DNA of 64,000 nucleotides, taken from Tautonia sp040717455. GTDB lineage: Bacteria > Planctomycetota > Planctomycetia > Isosphaerales > Isosphaeraceae. Made by a program: the position numbers and the translations under genes. Every line of letters begins with the position of its first letter. Within the stretch, counting starts at the first letter, position 1. Of this stretch, positions 45,198 through 54,788 are shown piece by piece. The stretch is taken from assembly GCF_040717455.1 (NCBI RefSeq), contig NZ_JBFEFH010000011.1:124001-188000 (forward strand), written 5' to 3'. A model generated the notes under the pieces. It ran no database searches. It saw only the letters and a list, made by a program, of their open reading frames with translations, and was not told the origin of the DNA.

Positions 45198-47522
45198 ATG
45201 ACAGAAACCCTGGTTGCGATCATTGGTTTGCCGTTTTGCGCCGCGCTGATCGCGTTGATGGTCCCGCCGCGGTGGGCGGGAGTCCTGGCCTTGCTGGCCC
45301 CGGCCGGGGTCTTCGCGCTGGCGGCCCGCTCGTGGCCGGAGGTCGCGGGGGGGGCGCCCCGGGTCGTGCCGATGGGGGGGCTGCCGGGCCTCTTCTCGCT
45401 GGACCTGCGGGTCGACCACCTGGGGATCTTCTTCGTCTTGCTGACCGCCGGGGTCGGCCTGGCGACGGTCCAGTACGCGCGGGGGTACTTCGGCGAGAAA
45501 TCGTCGCGGCTGTTCTGGTCGGCCCTGCTGGCGTTCATGGGGGCGATGATCGGCCTGGCGCTGGCCGACTCGCTGGTCCTGCTGTTCGTCTTCTGGGAGG
45601 TGACGACGATCACCTCGTTCCTCCTGATCGGGATGCACTACGACGAGGAGGGGTCGCGGCGCGGGGCGGTGCAGTCGTTCCTGGTGACGGGGGCCGGCGG
45701 CCTGGCCTTGCTGGCGGGGATCGCCCTGATCGGCGGCCGGGCGGGGACGTTCGACCTGTCGGCCCTGGCGGCGCAGAAGGAGACAATCCTGGCCGACCCG
45801 GTCCACCGGATCGGCCTGGTGCTCATGCTGCTCGGGGCGTTGACCAAGTCGGCCCAGTTCCCGTTCCACTTCTGGCTTCCCGGCGCGATGGCCGCGCCGA
45901 CGCCGGTGAGCGCCTTCCTGCACTCGGCGGCGATGGTCAAGGCGGGGATCCTCCTGATCGGCCGCTTGCTGCCGGTCTTCGGCGAGTCGGACGTCTGGCT
46001 GCCGCTGCTGGCGACCGTCGGGCTGACGACCTACGTCGTGACCGGCTGGCTTGCCTTGCGGGCGACCGACCTGAAGGAGCTGCTCGCGTTCAGCACGGCG
46101 GGGTTCCTGGGGCTGATCACGGCCTTCTACGGCTACGCGGGGCGGGAGGGGTCGGAGGCGCAGTTCCTGCACATCCTCAATCACGCGACCTACAAGGCGG
46201 CGCTCTTCTTCCTGGTCGGCTGGCTCGACAAGGCGTCGGGGACGCGGGACCTGGGGCTCCTGGAATCGCAGCGGTGGTGGAGCCGGAGCCGGCCGGCGGC
46301 GGTCCTGTTCGGGATCGGGACGCTGGCGATGGCCGGCTTGCCGATGACCCTCGGGTTCATGAGCAAGGAAGAATTCTATGGGATCGTGATGGGGGGCGAG
46401 TTCGAACGGCTGACGCCGGCCCTGGCGGCCGTGATCGTCGGCAGCGCCCTGATGGTTGCCTATTCGTTGAAGATCTTCATCGGGGTCTTCCTCGGCAGTC
46501 ATGTCCCCTCTCCCGGGCGAGGGACGCCGCCCGAGAAGCGGTCGGCCTGGCTGCTGGTCGTGCCGGGGATCCTGCTGTCGGTGCAGGTCGTCGGCGGCCT
46601 GGTCCCCCACTGGCTGCTGAGCGAGGTGCTCGCCCCGGGGCACGAGTGGCCGTCGAGCCCGGCCATCTGGCATTATGTCGATGCGCTGCTGGTGATCAGC
46701 CTGATCAGTTATGCCGCGGGCCTGGTCCTGTTCTTCGGCTGGCATGCGGCCAGGCGATTGCCGGGTGTCCCCGGGCCGAAGGTCATCGCCGAGGCCCTGG
46801 CGGGCGGTGTCGTCGCGATTGCCGAGTGGTGGACCCGGGTGGCCCAGGCGGGGGGGCACCCGCGGTATCTCGCGGTCATTCTGCTCACCTTCGTGGCGAG
46901 CGGGGTGGCCGGGCTCGGCTACGGACGGGCGACCCCGGCCGACCTGGTCGGGCCCTGGGGGCCGGACACGTTCGTCGGCCTGATCCCGGCCCTGATGATC
47001 CTGACGGCGGCGGTCTTCCTGATCGCCCTGCGGCGGCGGATCTCGAAGCTGATCATGCTGACCGTGGCCGGTTACGGGATCGTGGTGGTCTACATGATCT
47101 ACCAGGCGCCCGACCTGGCGCTGACCCAGATCCTGACCGAGGCGGTGGCCCTGATCCTCCTGCTCATGATCTTCCGGCAGCTGCCCGACCTCGGGCCCGA
47201 TCCGAGGCCGGTGCCCCGGAGGGTGCTGCACGCGGCGGTCTCGGCGCTCGTCGGCCTGACCCTGGCGGCCTTGGCCTGGGGGGCGGCCTCGCGATCGCGG
47301 CCCGACCGGGCCGGCGCCGAGCACCTGAGGCTCTCGGAATCGGAGAAGCTGGGTGAGAACGTGGTGAACGTGATCCTGACCGACTTCCGGGCCATGGACA
47401 CGCTCGGGGAGATCCTCGTCCTGGCCCTCGCGGCGCTGGGGGTGGTGGTCCTGTACCGGGCTCGGCGGCGGTCGGGCCGGGACCGAAGCGGGCGGGCGAC
47501 GGCCCGGGGGGGTGCTCCGTGA
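45198..47522 (+). CDS. mrpA: Mrp Na+/H+ antiporter subunit A
   Basis: A 774-residue integral membrane protein with about 20 helices. The NuoL/ND5-like core shows FWEVTTITSFLLIG and KSAQFPFHFWLPGAMAAPTPVSAFLHSAAMVKAG style motifs in the proton channel. The C-terminal MbhD/MbhE-like part contains DLALTQILTEAVALILLL. The large subunit forms the antiport channel of the Mrp complex, which exchanges cytoplasmic Na+ for protons and supports salt and pH tolerance. The length is normal for an MrpA without a fused MrpB. The ATG at 45198 or TTG at 45192 may be used. It opens a seven-gene operon with 4-base overlaps. Confidence 0.92.
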   Translation: MTETLVAIIGLPFCAALIALMVPPRWAGVLALLAPAGVFALAARSWPEVAGGAPRVVPMGGLPGLFSLDLRVDHLGIFFVLLTAGVGLATVQYARGYFGEKSSRLFWSALLAFMGAMIGLALADSLVLLFVFWEVTTITSFLLIGMHYDEEGSRRGAVQSFLVTGAGGLALLAGIALIGGRAGTFDLSALAAQKETILADPVHRIGLVLMLLGALTKSAQFPFHFWLPGAMAAPTPVSAFLHSAAMVKAGILLIGRLLPVFGESDVWLPLLATVGLTTYVVTGWLALRATDLKELLAFSTAGFLGLITAFYGYAGREGSEAQFLHILNHATYKAALFFLVGWLDKASGTRDLGLLESQRWWSRSRPAAVLFGIGTLAMAGLPMTLGFMSKEEFYGIVMGGEFERLTPALAAVIVGSALMVAYSLKIFIGVFLGSHVPSPGRGTPPEKRSAWLLVVPGILLSVQVVGGLVPHWLLSEVLAPGHEWPSSPAIWHYVDALLVISLISYAAGLVLFFGWHAARRLPGVPGPKVIAEALAGGVVAIAEWWTRVAQAGGHPRYLAVILLTFVASGVAGLGYGRATPADLVGPWGPDTFVGLIPALMILTAAVFLIALRRRISKLIMLTVAGYGIVVVYMIYQAPDLALTQILTEAVALILLLMIFRQLPDLGPDPRPVPRRVLHAAVSALVGLTLAALAWGAASRSRPDRAGAEHLRLSESEKLGENVVNVILTDFRAMDTLGEILVLALAALGVVVLYRARRRSGRDRSGRATARGGAP

Positions 47523-47953
47523 ATTCGCTGATCTTCCGGGAGGTGACCCGGGCCGTCTATCCGGCGGCGATCGTCTTCTCGCTTCACCTGCTGATGCGAG
47601 GGCACGATGAGCCGGGCGGCGGGTTCGTCGCCGGGTTGGTCCTCACGATGGCCGTGGTGCTGGAGACGCTCGCCTTCGGCGCCGAGGCGGCCCGGCGACG
47701 CTACCGCCTGATGCTGCGGCCGGCGCTGGTCCTCGGCCTGGCGATCGCCCTGGGCTCCGGGCTGGCGCCCATGTTCTGGGGTCATCCGCCGTTGACGTTC
47801 TCGAGTGTCTCCTACCGGTTGCCGGGAGATCATGTGTTGAAGCTTTCCGGGACCCTGGCGTTCGACGTGGGGGTGGTGCTGGTGATCATCGGGTCGATGG
47901 GCACGGCGCTGGTGGTGATGATCGGCCTGAAGCGGACGAGGGCGGTGCCATGA
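47519..47953 (+). CDS. mrpB: Mrp Na+/H+ antiporter subunit B
   Basis: A 144-residue membrane protein with four helices. HLLMRGHDEPGGGFVAGLVLTMA is the hallmark of MnhB/MrpB. It starts with a GTG overlapping the mrpA stop by 4 bases and overlaps mrpC in the same way, so stoichiometric expression is expected. Confidence 0.92.
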   Translation: MNSLIFREVTRAVYPAAIVFSLHLLMRGHDEPGGGFVAGLVLTMAVVLETLAFGAEAARRRYRLMLRPALVLGLAIALGSGLAPMFWGHPPLTFSSVSYRLPGDHVLKLSGTLAFDVGVVLVIIGSMGTALVVMIGLKRTRAVP

Positions 47954-48285
47954 TCGGATTCGGCGCGCTGTTCATCGCGATCCTGACGTCGGTGTCGCTC
48001 TACCTGATGATGTCGAGCGACCTGCAGCGGATCATCATGGGGTTCGTGGTGCTCTCGAACGCGGCGAACCTGGTGATCCTGGTCTCGTCCGGGATCTCGG
48101 CCGACGCGATGCCGCCCTTGCTGCACGGCCTCCCGGTCGAGGAGCTGGCGGACCCGCTGCCGCACGCGTTCGTCCTGACGGCGATCGTGATCGGGCTGGG
48201 GAACGCGGCCTTCCTGATCGTCCTGGCGTCCCGGATCGCCCGGGAGACCGGGTCGGAGACCGTCGAGGGGGGGCCGGGCTCGTGA
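47950..48285 (+). CDS. mrpC: Mrp Na+/H+ antiporter subunit C
   Basis: A 111-residue NuoK-like protein with three helices; GFVVLSNAANLVIL and PLPHAFVLTAIVIGLGNAAFL are the MnhC/MrpC signatures. It interacts with the A and D subunits in the complex. Overlaps both neighbours by 4 bases. Confidence 0.93.
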   Translation: MIGFGALFIAILTSVSLYLMMSSDLQRIIMGFVVLSNAANLVILVSSGISADAMPPLLHGLPVEELADPLPHAFVLTAIVIGLGNAAFLIVLASRIARETGSETVEGGPGS

Positions 48286-49799
48286 CGAATCTGGTCGGCC
48301 TCCCGGTCTTGATCCCGCTGGTCACGGCGCTGCTGGCCCTGGTGCTGGGGCGATGGCCCCGCGTCCGGTTCGGGGTGACGCTCGCGGGCCAGGTGATCCT
48401 GCTCGGGGTGGTGGGCCTGCTGGCCTACCTCGCCGCCTGGCGGGGCGAGATCCTGACCCTCTCGATGGGGGGCTGGGCGCCCCGGGTCGGCATCGTCTGG
48501 GTGGCCGACGGCCTCAGCTCGATCATGACCGTGCTGGGGGCGGTCGTCGGCCTGGCGGTGCTCGTCTACGCGCCCGGGGGGTTGAAGCCGCCGAGGGAAT
48601 CGCCGTTCTTCCTCGTCCTGCATCAGGTGATGGTCGCCGCGGTCGAGGGGTGCTTCCTGACCGGCGACCTGTTCAACCTGTTCGTCTTCTTCGAGGTCAT
48701 GCTGACGACCTCGTACGTCCAGATCTCGATGGGTGCTCGGCCGGGGCAGCTCAGGAAGGCGTTCCCGTACGTCGTCGTCAATTTCGTCGGCGGCCTGTTG
48801 TTCCTGGCCGGCGTGGGGATCATCTACGGGACGAGCGGGACGGTGAACCTGGCGTCGCTTTCGAGGCTGATCGCCGAGGGGGACTTGCCGCCGCAATTCT
48901 GGGGGGGGATTGGGCTGGTCGTGACCGTCTTCGCCCTGAAGACCGGGCTGGTCCCCCTCTACTTCTGGCTGCCGGAGTCGTATCCGGAATCGCCGATCCC
49001 CAACAGCGCCATGCTGGCCGGCTTGCTGACCAAGGTGGGCGTCTATTCGCTGTTTCGGGTCGTCCCGCTGGTCTTCACCGAGGCGGACGCCGGGTTCTTC
49101 AGCCTGCTGGCGGGCGTCTCGGCGGTGACGATGTTCCTGGGAGTGCTGGGGGCACTCGGGCGAGACCGGATCAGGCAAATCCTGGCGTTCCACATCATCA
49201 GCCAGGTGGGATACATGACCTTCGGCCTGGCGCTGTTCAGCCCGGCCGGGCTGGCGGCGGGCCTCTTTTATGTTGTGCATCATATCGTGGTCAAGTCGGG
49301 ATTATTCCTGGCCGGGGGGATCGCCGAGCGGGTCGGCGGGTCGGATCGCCTGAAGGGGGTCGGTGGGATGGCCACGACGCATCCCTGGGCGGCGGCCGGG
49401 TTCTTCGTCCCCGCCCTCGCGCTGGCCGGGATGCCGCCGTTCAGCGGGTTCTGGGGCAAACTCTTCCTGGCGATCGCGGGGTTCCGGCAGGGATACTGGG
49501 TCACCACCGCGACGGCGATCGTGGTGAGCCTGCTGACGCTGGCCTCGATGCTGAAGATCTGGCAGTCGGTCTACTGGGGGAAGCCCGAGGGGCAGCGGCG
49601 GCCGGAGCTGGGGCGCGACCCGGGCATGCTGGCCGGGGTGCTCGGCCTGGCCGGGCTCTCCGTGGCCATCGGCCTCTGCGTCATCCCGCTGATGCTCTGC
49701 TGCGAGCGGGCGGCCGAGCAGCTCCTGGCGGTGACGCCCTATGTCGATGCCGTGCTTGGTCCGACGTCGGGTGGGCAACCCGGGGAGCTTGGCCGATGA
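48282..49799 (+). CDS. mrpD: Mrp Na+/H+ antiporter subunit D
   Basis: A 505-residue NuoM/NuoN-like channel subunit with about 14 helices. FFEVMLTTSYVQI, LKTGLVPLYFWLPESYPESP and QILAFHIISQVGYMTFGLALF contain the charged residues of the proton path. The paired discontinuous-helix layout of this family is expected from its length. The GTG start overlaps mrpC and the stop overlaps mrpE. Confidence 0.93.
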   Translation: MTNLVGLPVLIPLVTALLALVLGRWPRVRFGVTLAGQVILLGVVGLLAYLAAWRGEILTLSMGGWAPRVGIVWVADGLSSIMTVLGAVVGLAVLVYAPGGLKPPRESPFFLVLHQVMVAAVEGCFLTGDLFNLFVFFEVMLTTSYVQISMGARPGQLRKAFPYVVVNFVGGLLFLAGVGIIYGTSGTVNLASLSRLIAEGDLPPQFWGGIGLVVTVFALKTGLVPLYFWLPESYPESPIPNSAMLAGLLTKVGVYSLFRVVPLVFTEADAGFFSLLAGVSAVTMFLGVLGALGRDRIRQILAFHIISQVGYMTFGLALFSPAGLAAGLFYVVHHIVVKSGLFLAGGIAERVGGSDRLKGVGGMATTHPWAAAGFFVPALALAGMPPFSGFWGKLFLAIAGFRQGYWVTTATAIVVSLLTLASMLKIWQSVYWGKPEGQRRPELGRDPGMLAGVLGLAGLSVAIGLCVIPLMLCCERAAEQLLAVTPYVDAVLGPTSGGQPGELGR

Positions 49800-50344
49800 G
49801 ACGACTGCTGGGCATTCTCCTCCTCTCGGGACTCTGGATGCTCCTGTTCGGCCGGTTCGACGCCCTGACCTTCGCCCTGGGCCTGCTGGTCGGCGCCGGG
49901 GCCCTCGCGCTGAGCCGATCGGTCTTCGGGAGCGATCGGCTCGAACCGAATGCCCGGGACCAAGGGCGGCGCCGGGTCGGGTTGCTCCAACGCGTCTGGT
50001 CGGCGTTCAAGCTGGCCTGGTATTACTCGTATGAGATGATCGCGTGCAATGTCGTCATGGCCCGAGACGTGCTCAGGCCATCACCCGAATTGAGCCCGGC
50101 GATCTTCGCGCTGAACGTCCCCGGGCTGGGGCCCGCGGGGACGACCTTGCTGGCGAACCTGATCACCCTGACCCCCGGTTCGCTCGTGATCGACTTCGAC
50201 CCCGATGGCGAGACCCTGTATATTCACACGCTTTATGCCCGAGACGTGGACACGATGAAGCGAGACTATCGGCGCTTCGCCCGCCAGGTCTTCCGGCTGA
50301 TGGACCGAGAACCGCCCCAGGCCATTCGCGAGGCAGGTCGATGA
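49796..50344 (+). CDS. mrpE: Mrp Na+/H+ antiporter subunit E
   Basis: A 182-residue protein with two N-terminal helices and a soluble C-terminal part. NLITLTPGSLVIDFDPDGETLYIHTLYA is diagnostic of MnhE/MrpE. The ATG overlaps the mrpD stop by 4 bases, and the stop overlaps the mrpF ATG. Confidence 0.92.
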   Translation: MRRLLGILLLSGLWMLLFGRFDALTFALGLLVGAGALALSRSVFGSDRLEPNARDQGRRRVGLLQRVWSAFKLAWYYSYEMIACNVVMARDVLRPSPELSPAIFALNVPGLGPAGTTLLANLITLTPGSLVIDFDPDGETLYIHTLYARDVDTMKRDYRRFARQVFRLMDREPPQAIREAGR

Positions 50345-50607
50345 AAGAAGTCGTCATCATGGCGGCCATCGTGGCGCTGACGGTGGGGGTGGTGCTCAGC
50401 GGGGTCCGCATGATCATCGGCCCGACGATCTACGACCGCGTGCTCGCGTTCGATACGGCGGGGCTCGACGTGATCGGCGCCATCCTCCTGGTCGAGATCC
50501 TCTTCGATACGGGCGTGTTCATGGATGTGGTCCTGGTGATCGCGCTGCTCGGGTTCCTGGGGACCATCACGCTGACCGCGTATCTTGAGGGCCGGCTCGG
50601 TGAGTGA
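50341..50607 (+). CDS. mrpF: Mrp Na+/H+ antiporter subunit F
   Basis: An 88-residue protein with three helices. RMIIGPTIYDRVLAFDTAGL matches the MnhF/MrpF core. The ATG overlaps the mrpE stop, and the gene end overlaps mrpG by 8 bases. Confidence 0.92.
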   Translation: MKEVVIMAAIVALTVGVVLSGVRMIIGPTIYDRVLAFDTAGLDVIGAILLVEILFDTGVFMDVVLVIALLGFLGTITLTAYLEGRLGE

Positions 50608-50980
50608 CCTCCTGATCATGATCGCGACGGTCGTGGGGACGTTCCTGATGGTCGTCGCCTCGCTCGGGGTCCTGCGGATGCCCGACTTCTTCCAGCGGGT
50701 TCACCCGCCCGCGAAGTCGTCGACCCTGGGCCTGCTGTTCCTGCTGATCGCGCTGGGGATCGAGTCGCCCGACGTGGCGACGATCACCAAGGCCGTGCTC
50801 GCCTTCCTCTTCCTCGCCTTGACCGCCCCCGCCGCGATCCACCTGCTCGTCAGGGCGGCCTACCGCCAGGGGATCGCCTGCGCGCGGGACCCAAGCCCCG
50901 ACGATTACCGGGCCTTCGTCGATCGGCACCCCGAAGACCTCGACCCCGCCTTGAAACCCGTCGACGCCTGCCAGGATTGA
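50600..50980 (+). CDS. mrpG: Mrp Na+/H+ antiporter subunit G
   Basis: A 126-residue protein with three helices; SLGVLRMPDFFQRVHPPAKSSTLG is the MnhG/MrpG signature. The soluble tail of about 40 residues (DPSPDDYRAFVDRHPEDLD) is longer than in most homologues. The GTG at 50600 is preferred over TTG 50585, since homology begins right after it. It ends the operon; no strong hairpin follows. Confidence 0.9.
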   Translation: MSDLLIMIATVVGTFLMVVASLGVLRMPDFFQRVHPPAKSSTLGLLFLLIALGIESPDVATITKAVLAFLFLALTAPAAIHLLVRAAYRQGIACARDPSPDDYRAFVDRHPEDLDPALKPVDACQD

Positions 50981-51041
50981 CTCGCGAACCGCCCGATCCC
51001 CCGCCGGGTGATCGACGGGTGGCGGCGCCATGGGCCACGGC

Positions 51042-51047
51042 TATACT
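51042..51047 (+). promoter_or_regulatory. possible -10 element of the second isomerase-like gene
   Basis: TATACT, one mismatch from the consensus, in the GC-rich gap behind mrpG, about 80 bases before the start codon. No good -35 is seen. Confidence 0.3.
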
Positions 51048-51125
51048 GGGGCGGTCGGATGCGCGAGGCCGCGGGTCGTGCGTGGCCGAGTCAGCCGTCC
51101 GCCCGAGCCATCGAGGGAGATGACC

Positions 51126-52025
51126 ATGCGTCGCCAGGACGACCGCAACCGCGTGCCGATGACCCGGAGGTCCCTGCTGCGATCGACGGCCGCCGCCGCC
51201 GCGACGGTCGGGGCGATCGACCCGTCCGGGGCCGCCGGGGCCGACGACCCCCCTCGCGGCACGGCGGTCTCCCGGGGGAGGCTGAAGCAGTCGGCCTGCC
51301 GGTGGTGCTACGGCCGGCTCCCGATCGACGAGCTGGCGTCGGCGGCCAGCGAGATGGGCCTGGTCGGGCTGGACCTGATGCGCCCCGACGAGTTCGACGC
51401 CCTCAAGCGCCACGGCCTCGTCTGCACGATGACCTCGACCCACGGCCTGGCCGTCGGCCTGAACGACCCGAAGAACCACGAGGATTGCCTCAAGGCGATT
51501 CACGAGGCCATCGAGGCGACCGCCAAAGAAGGATGGCGCAATGTCATCACCTTCTCCGGCAATCGCAACGGCATGGACGACCGGGCCGGCCTGGAGCACT
51601 GCGCCAAGGCCCTCCGAGAGGTCGTCCCCGAGGCCGAGCGGGCGGGGGTGATCATCAACATGGAGCTGCTCAACAGCAAGGTCGATCACCCCGACTACAT
51701 GTGTGACCGTTCCGATTGGGGCGTCGAGCTGGTCAAGCGGGTCGGGTCCGATCATTTCAAGCTGCTCTATGATATTTATCACATGCAGATCATGGAGGGC
51801 GACATCATCCGGACCATCGAGGCCAATCACCCGTACTTCGGCCACTACCACACTGCGGGCAACCCCGGGCGCAACGAGCTGGACGACTCCCAGGAGTTGA
51901 ACTATCCCCCCATCTGCCGGGCGATCGTGGACACCGGCTTCGACGGTTATCTTGCCCAGGAATTCATCCCGAAGCGCGACCCCTTGACGAGCCTGGCCGA
52001 GGCCGTGGCGTTGTGTGATGTCTGA
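51126..52025 (+). CDS. Tat-exported hydroxypyruvate isomerase-like TIM-barrel protein (second copy)
   Basis: A 299-residue protein. The twin-arginine signal is MTRRSLLRSTAAAAATVG, followed by a low-complexity Ala/Asp region. The barrel shows LKQSACRWCYGRLPIDELA, GLVGLDLMRPDEF, NMELLNSK (Glu ligand), KLLYDIYHMQIMEGDII (Asp), HYHTAGNPGRNELDD (His) and YLAQEFIPKRDPL (Glu). These are the acidic metal ligands of Hyi-type isomerases. The role of an exported copy is unknown. GAGGGAG sits 7 bases before ATG 51126; ATG 51120 is an alternative. Confidence 0.87.
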   Translation: MRRQDDRNRVPMTRRSLLRSTAAAAATVGAIDPSGAAGADDPPRGTAVSRGRLKQSACRWCYGRLPIDELASAASEMGLVGLDLMRPDEFDALKRHGLVCTMTSTHGLAVGLNDPKNHEDCLKAIHEAIEATAKEGWRNVITFSGNRNGMDDRAGLEHCAKALREVVPEAERAGVIINMELLNSKVDHPDYMCDRSDWGVELVKRVGSDHFKLLYDIYHMQIMEGDIIRTIEANHPYFGHYHTAGNPGRNELDDSQELNYPPICRAIVDTGFDGYLAQEFIPKRDPLTSLAEAVALCDV

Positions 52026-52079
52026 CCTGCGGCTTCCTCCGTTCGACACCTCTTCCCCGATGGATCCGGAGCACCGTTG

Positions 52080-53171
52080 ATGCGATTCCGCAAGCTGGAC
52101 GTCCTGGCCGTTCTCGGCATCGTCATGTTGGGATTGACCGGTATGGCGAGCGACGAGCCGACTCGATCGGACTCGGCGGTCGAGTTGATCCTCGGCCGCC
52201 TCCTGCCCGAGGAAGGGGCCCCGCCCGAGGCCGACCCCGGCCCCTTGGAGGAGCCGTTCGGCGTCGATTTCCTCGCCGACGGGACGATGATTATCGTCGA
52301 ACTCGGGGGCGGTCGGGTCCACCGCCTCACGCAAGAGGGAGACTTCCAGACCATCTCCGGAGACGGCTCGACCGGATACAAAGGCGATGGCGGGCCGGCC
52401 CGCGCGGCCACATTCAACGGAATGCACAACGTCGCCGTCGGGCCGGATGACGCCATCTACATTTCCGATAGCTGGAACCACTGCGTGCGGCGGATCGACC
52501 CCGACGACGGGACCATCGACACCGTGATCGGGACGGGAACGGTCGGAGATTCGGGAGACGATGGCCCGGCCTCAAACGCAACGTTCAATTTCGTCATGTG
52601 CATCACCTTCTCTCCCGATCATGAGGCATTGTATCTTGCCGACCTGAACAATCGCCGAATTCGGGCCGTGAATCTGGCTTCGGGAAACGTTTCCAATGTG
52701 GCCGGAGATGGTCGCAAAGGCGTTCCGACCGATGGTAAACCGGCGGCCTCCTCGCCGCTCGTCGACCCCCGGGCGGTCGCGGCCGACTCCGAGGGGCGTG
52801 TCTATATCCTTGAGCGAGGCGGCCATGCCCTGCGCGTGGTCGAGGCCGACGGCACGATCCGGACCGTGGCCGGCACGGGGGAAGCCGGGTTCCGGGATGG
52901 GCCGGCGCTCGAAGCCCGGTTGAACGGGCCGAAGCATCTCGCCGTGGGGCCCGACGATTCGGTCTACATCGCCGACGACCTGAATGGCGCGATCCGTCGC
53001 TACGACCCCGAAACGGAGACCCTCTCGACCGTGCTGGGCCGGGGCGTCGGCCACCCCTCGCTGACCTTGCTGCACCCGCACGGGGTGTGCGTCGAGGGGG
53101 ATTGGCTGTACATCGTCGATACCGGGCACGACCGGATTCTCCGGATGCCCCGGGTCTCGAGTGCTCGTTGA
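52080..53171 (+). CDS. exported NHL-repeat beta-propeller protein
   Basis: A 363-residue protein with an N-terminal signal helix (about residues 8-25). At least five NHL-type repeats are visible, each with a pattern like NVAVGPDDAIYISDSWNHCVRRID, ...ALYLADLNNRRIRAVN, ...VYILERGGHALRVVE, ...VYIADDLNGAIRRYD and ...LYIVDTGHDRILRM. They should build a beta-propeller for protein or ligand binding outside the cytoplasm. No catalytic motif. It follows the isomerase-like gene after 54 bases and may share its transcript. Codon use is slightly less GC-biased than in neighbours. Confidence 0.87.
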   Translation: MRFRKLDVLAVLGIVMLGLTGMASDEPTRSDSAVELILGRLLPEEGAPPEADPGPLEEPFGVDFLADGTMIIVELGGGRVHRLTQEGDFQTISGDGSTGYKGDGGPARAATFNGMHNVAVGPDDAIYISDSWNHCVRRIDPDDGTIDTVIGTGTVGDSGDDGPASNATFNFVMCITFSPDHEALYLADLNNRRIRAVNLASGNVSNVAGDGRKGVPTDGKPAASSPLVDPRAVAADSEGRVYILERGGHALRVVEADGTIRTVAGTGEAGFRDGPALEARLNGPKHLAVGPDDSVYIADDLNGAIRRYDPETETLSTVLGRGVGHPSLTLLHPHGVCVEGDWLYIVDTGHDRILRMPRVSSAR

Positions 53172-53202
53172 TCGAAGGGGGAAAAACAGGAGTTCCGCCG
53201 GG

Positions 53203-53880
53203 TCAGGCCCTCGCGAAGGGCCACCACCAGCGCCGGGGCCTCGGCGGCTCGAAGGCTTCCATCACCAGGGCGAAGGGATCGTGCTCTCCGGTCGACCGGG
53301 CGATGTTGGCGCCGAAGAATCGCCCCATCACGTCGAAGACGAGTTCCTCGCCGTAGGTCGACGGGTCGAATTCCTCGGTGGTGCCGTTGACCTCGACGAG
53401 GAAGACGCGTTCGCCGTCCCGCATCGCCGATCGCTCGAAGTGCGGGCGTTCCTCGGGCAAGAGCTCCCCGAGGTCGACCAGCACGCCGTCGTCGGCCGAT
53501 CCGCCGTAGGCTCGGCGCAATCGGCCGCGGTCGAAGAACTCGTAACTCCAGAAGTTCACCACGCTGTGCAGGCCGATCCGGGCGATCTCGGCCTCCGGGA
53601 ACCGGTCGAGCACCCGACGCATCAAGGGGTCGTCGCCGAGGGTGAAGCAGTGCTCCCCGACGGTCGGCGAGCCGATGACGGCGGCCCCGTCGTAGGCCCC
53701 GATCACCAGGTCCCGGGGATACATCCCCTCGTCGAACGAGGTCATCCCCTTGCTGCGGGCCGGGCCGAGCCCGAGGTCGTCGATGAGCCGTCGCGTCGCC
53801 TCGGCGTCATGGGCGGGCAGGGTGCCCAGGTAGCCCGGCTCCCGGTCGTTGACGAGGATGCAAGACGCCTTCCAGCCCAC
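53203..53880 (-). CDS. uncharacterised protein, DUF6928-like
   Basis: A 225-residue soluble protein. The N-terminus GWKASCILVND after a GTG start resembles the short first strand of DUF6928 proteins (from memory, weak). Other visible segments: PRDLVIGAYDGAAVIG, LHSVVNFWSYEFFDRGRLRRAYGGSADDG and EELVFDVMGRFFGANI. The C-terminus is basic and Trp-rich (RPRRWWWPFARA). GGAGG lies 5 bases before the GTG. The gene is 47 bases downstream of the TPR lipoprotein gene on the same strand and may be co-transcribed. Confidence 0.65.
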   Translation of the reverse strand: MGWKASCILVNDREPGYLGTLPAHDAEATRRLIDDLGLGPARSKGMTSFDEGMYPRDLVIGAYDGAAVIGSPTVGEHCFTLGDDPLMRRVLDRFPEAEIARIGLHSVVNFWSYEFFDRGRLRRAYGGSADDGVLVDLGELLPEERPHFERSAMRDGERVFLVEVNGTTEEFDPSTYGEELVFDVMGRFFGANIARSTGEHDPFALVMEAFEPPRPRRWWWPFARA

Positions 53881-53927
53881 GGGAGCCTCCGGTTCGGTTC
53901 GAGGCGCGGCGGTCCTGGTCGATCGGG

Positions 53928-54788
53928 TCAGCGATGCAGGCGATCGGCCAGCTCGCGGACCAGGGTCGAGTTCGGGTCGAGTTCGAGGGCGCGGTCGGCG
54001 GCGGCCCGGGCGTCTTCCGTGCGGTCGGCCTGCTCGTAGGCCAGGGCGAGCAGATAGGCGACGTCGACCCGATCGGGCAGGTGTTCCGAGGCGAACCGGA
54101 GGTCGGCGACGGCCTCGCCGGTCAGGTTGAGCGCCAGGCGAGCCCGCCCCCGCTGGTGGCGGGTCTCGGGGTCCTCGGGCGAGAGCTCGACCAGGTGATC
54201 GAGCCGGGCCAGGGCCGACTCGGGCTGGTTGCGGTCGAGCTGGATGGTGGCCACCCGGCTCAGGGCCCGGACGGCGTCGGGTTCGTGCCGCAGGGCCCGG
54301 AAGTAGGCGGCGAGCGCCTCGTCGCCGCGGCCGAGGAGTTCCAGGGCCTGGCCCCGACCGATGTGGGCCGTGGCCTGGCCCGGGTCGATCTCGATGGCCT
54401 CGTCGAAGCGGGCGACCGCCTCGGCCGCATTCCCCCGGGCCAGCTCGACCCTCCCCAGGCCGATCAGGGAATCGATGTCGTCGGCGTCGCGATCGAGGGC
54501 CCTCTGGAACGCCTCGGAGGCCCGGTCGAGCTGGCCGAGGTCCTCGTTGATGCGTCCCATGCGGGCGGGGGCGTCGGCGGATCGGGTGTCGAGCTCGGCC
54601 AGCCGGGCGAGCAGGCCGAGCGCCCGGGGGAAGTCGTGCACCTCGGTCGCCTGCCGGGCCGATCGGCTCAGCTCTCGGCGCAGCTCCCAGGTCTCGGAAT
54701 CGGGGCCATGGCCCGCCCTCGGCCCCATCGCCGCGCAGCCCGAGACGGCGATCACGAGCCACCCGACGCCCACGACCGACCGCCGCAT
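53928..54788 (-). CDS. TPR-repeat lipoprotein
   Basis: A 286-residue protein. The N-terminal helix ends in VSGC (Cys18), a lipobox. The remainder is about seven tetratricopeptide repeats, for example LGQLDRASEAFQRALDRDAD, GNAAEAVARFDEAIEIDPGQ and DRTEDARAAADRALELDPNS. TPR solenoids scaffold protein complexes; here it would sit at a membrane face in the periplasm. GGGAGGA precedes the ATG at 54788. The gene is divergent from the cobalamin-riboswitch locus over a 247-base gap without a gene. Confidence 0.85.
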   Translation of the reverse strand: MRRSVVGVGWLVIAVSGCAAMGPRAGHGPDSETWELRRELSRSARQATEVHDFPRALGLLARLAELDTRSADAPARMGRINEDLGQLDRASEAFQRALDRDADDIDSLIGLGRVELARGNAAEAVARFDEAIEIDPGQATAHIGRGQALELLGRGDEALAAYFRALRHEPDAVRALSRVATIQLDRNQPESALARLDHLVELSPEDPETRHQRGRARLALNLTGEAVADLRFASEHLPDRVDVAYLLALAYEQADRTEDARAAADRALELDPNSTLVRELADRLHR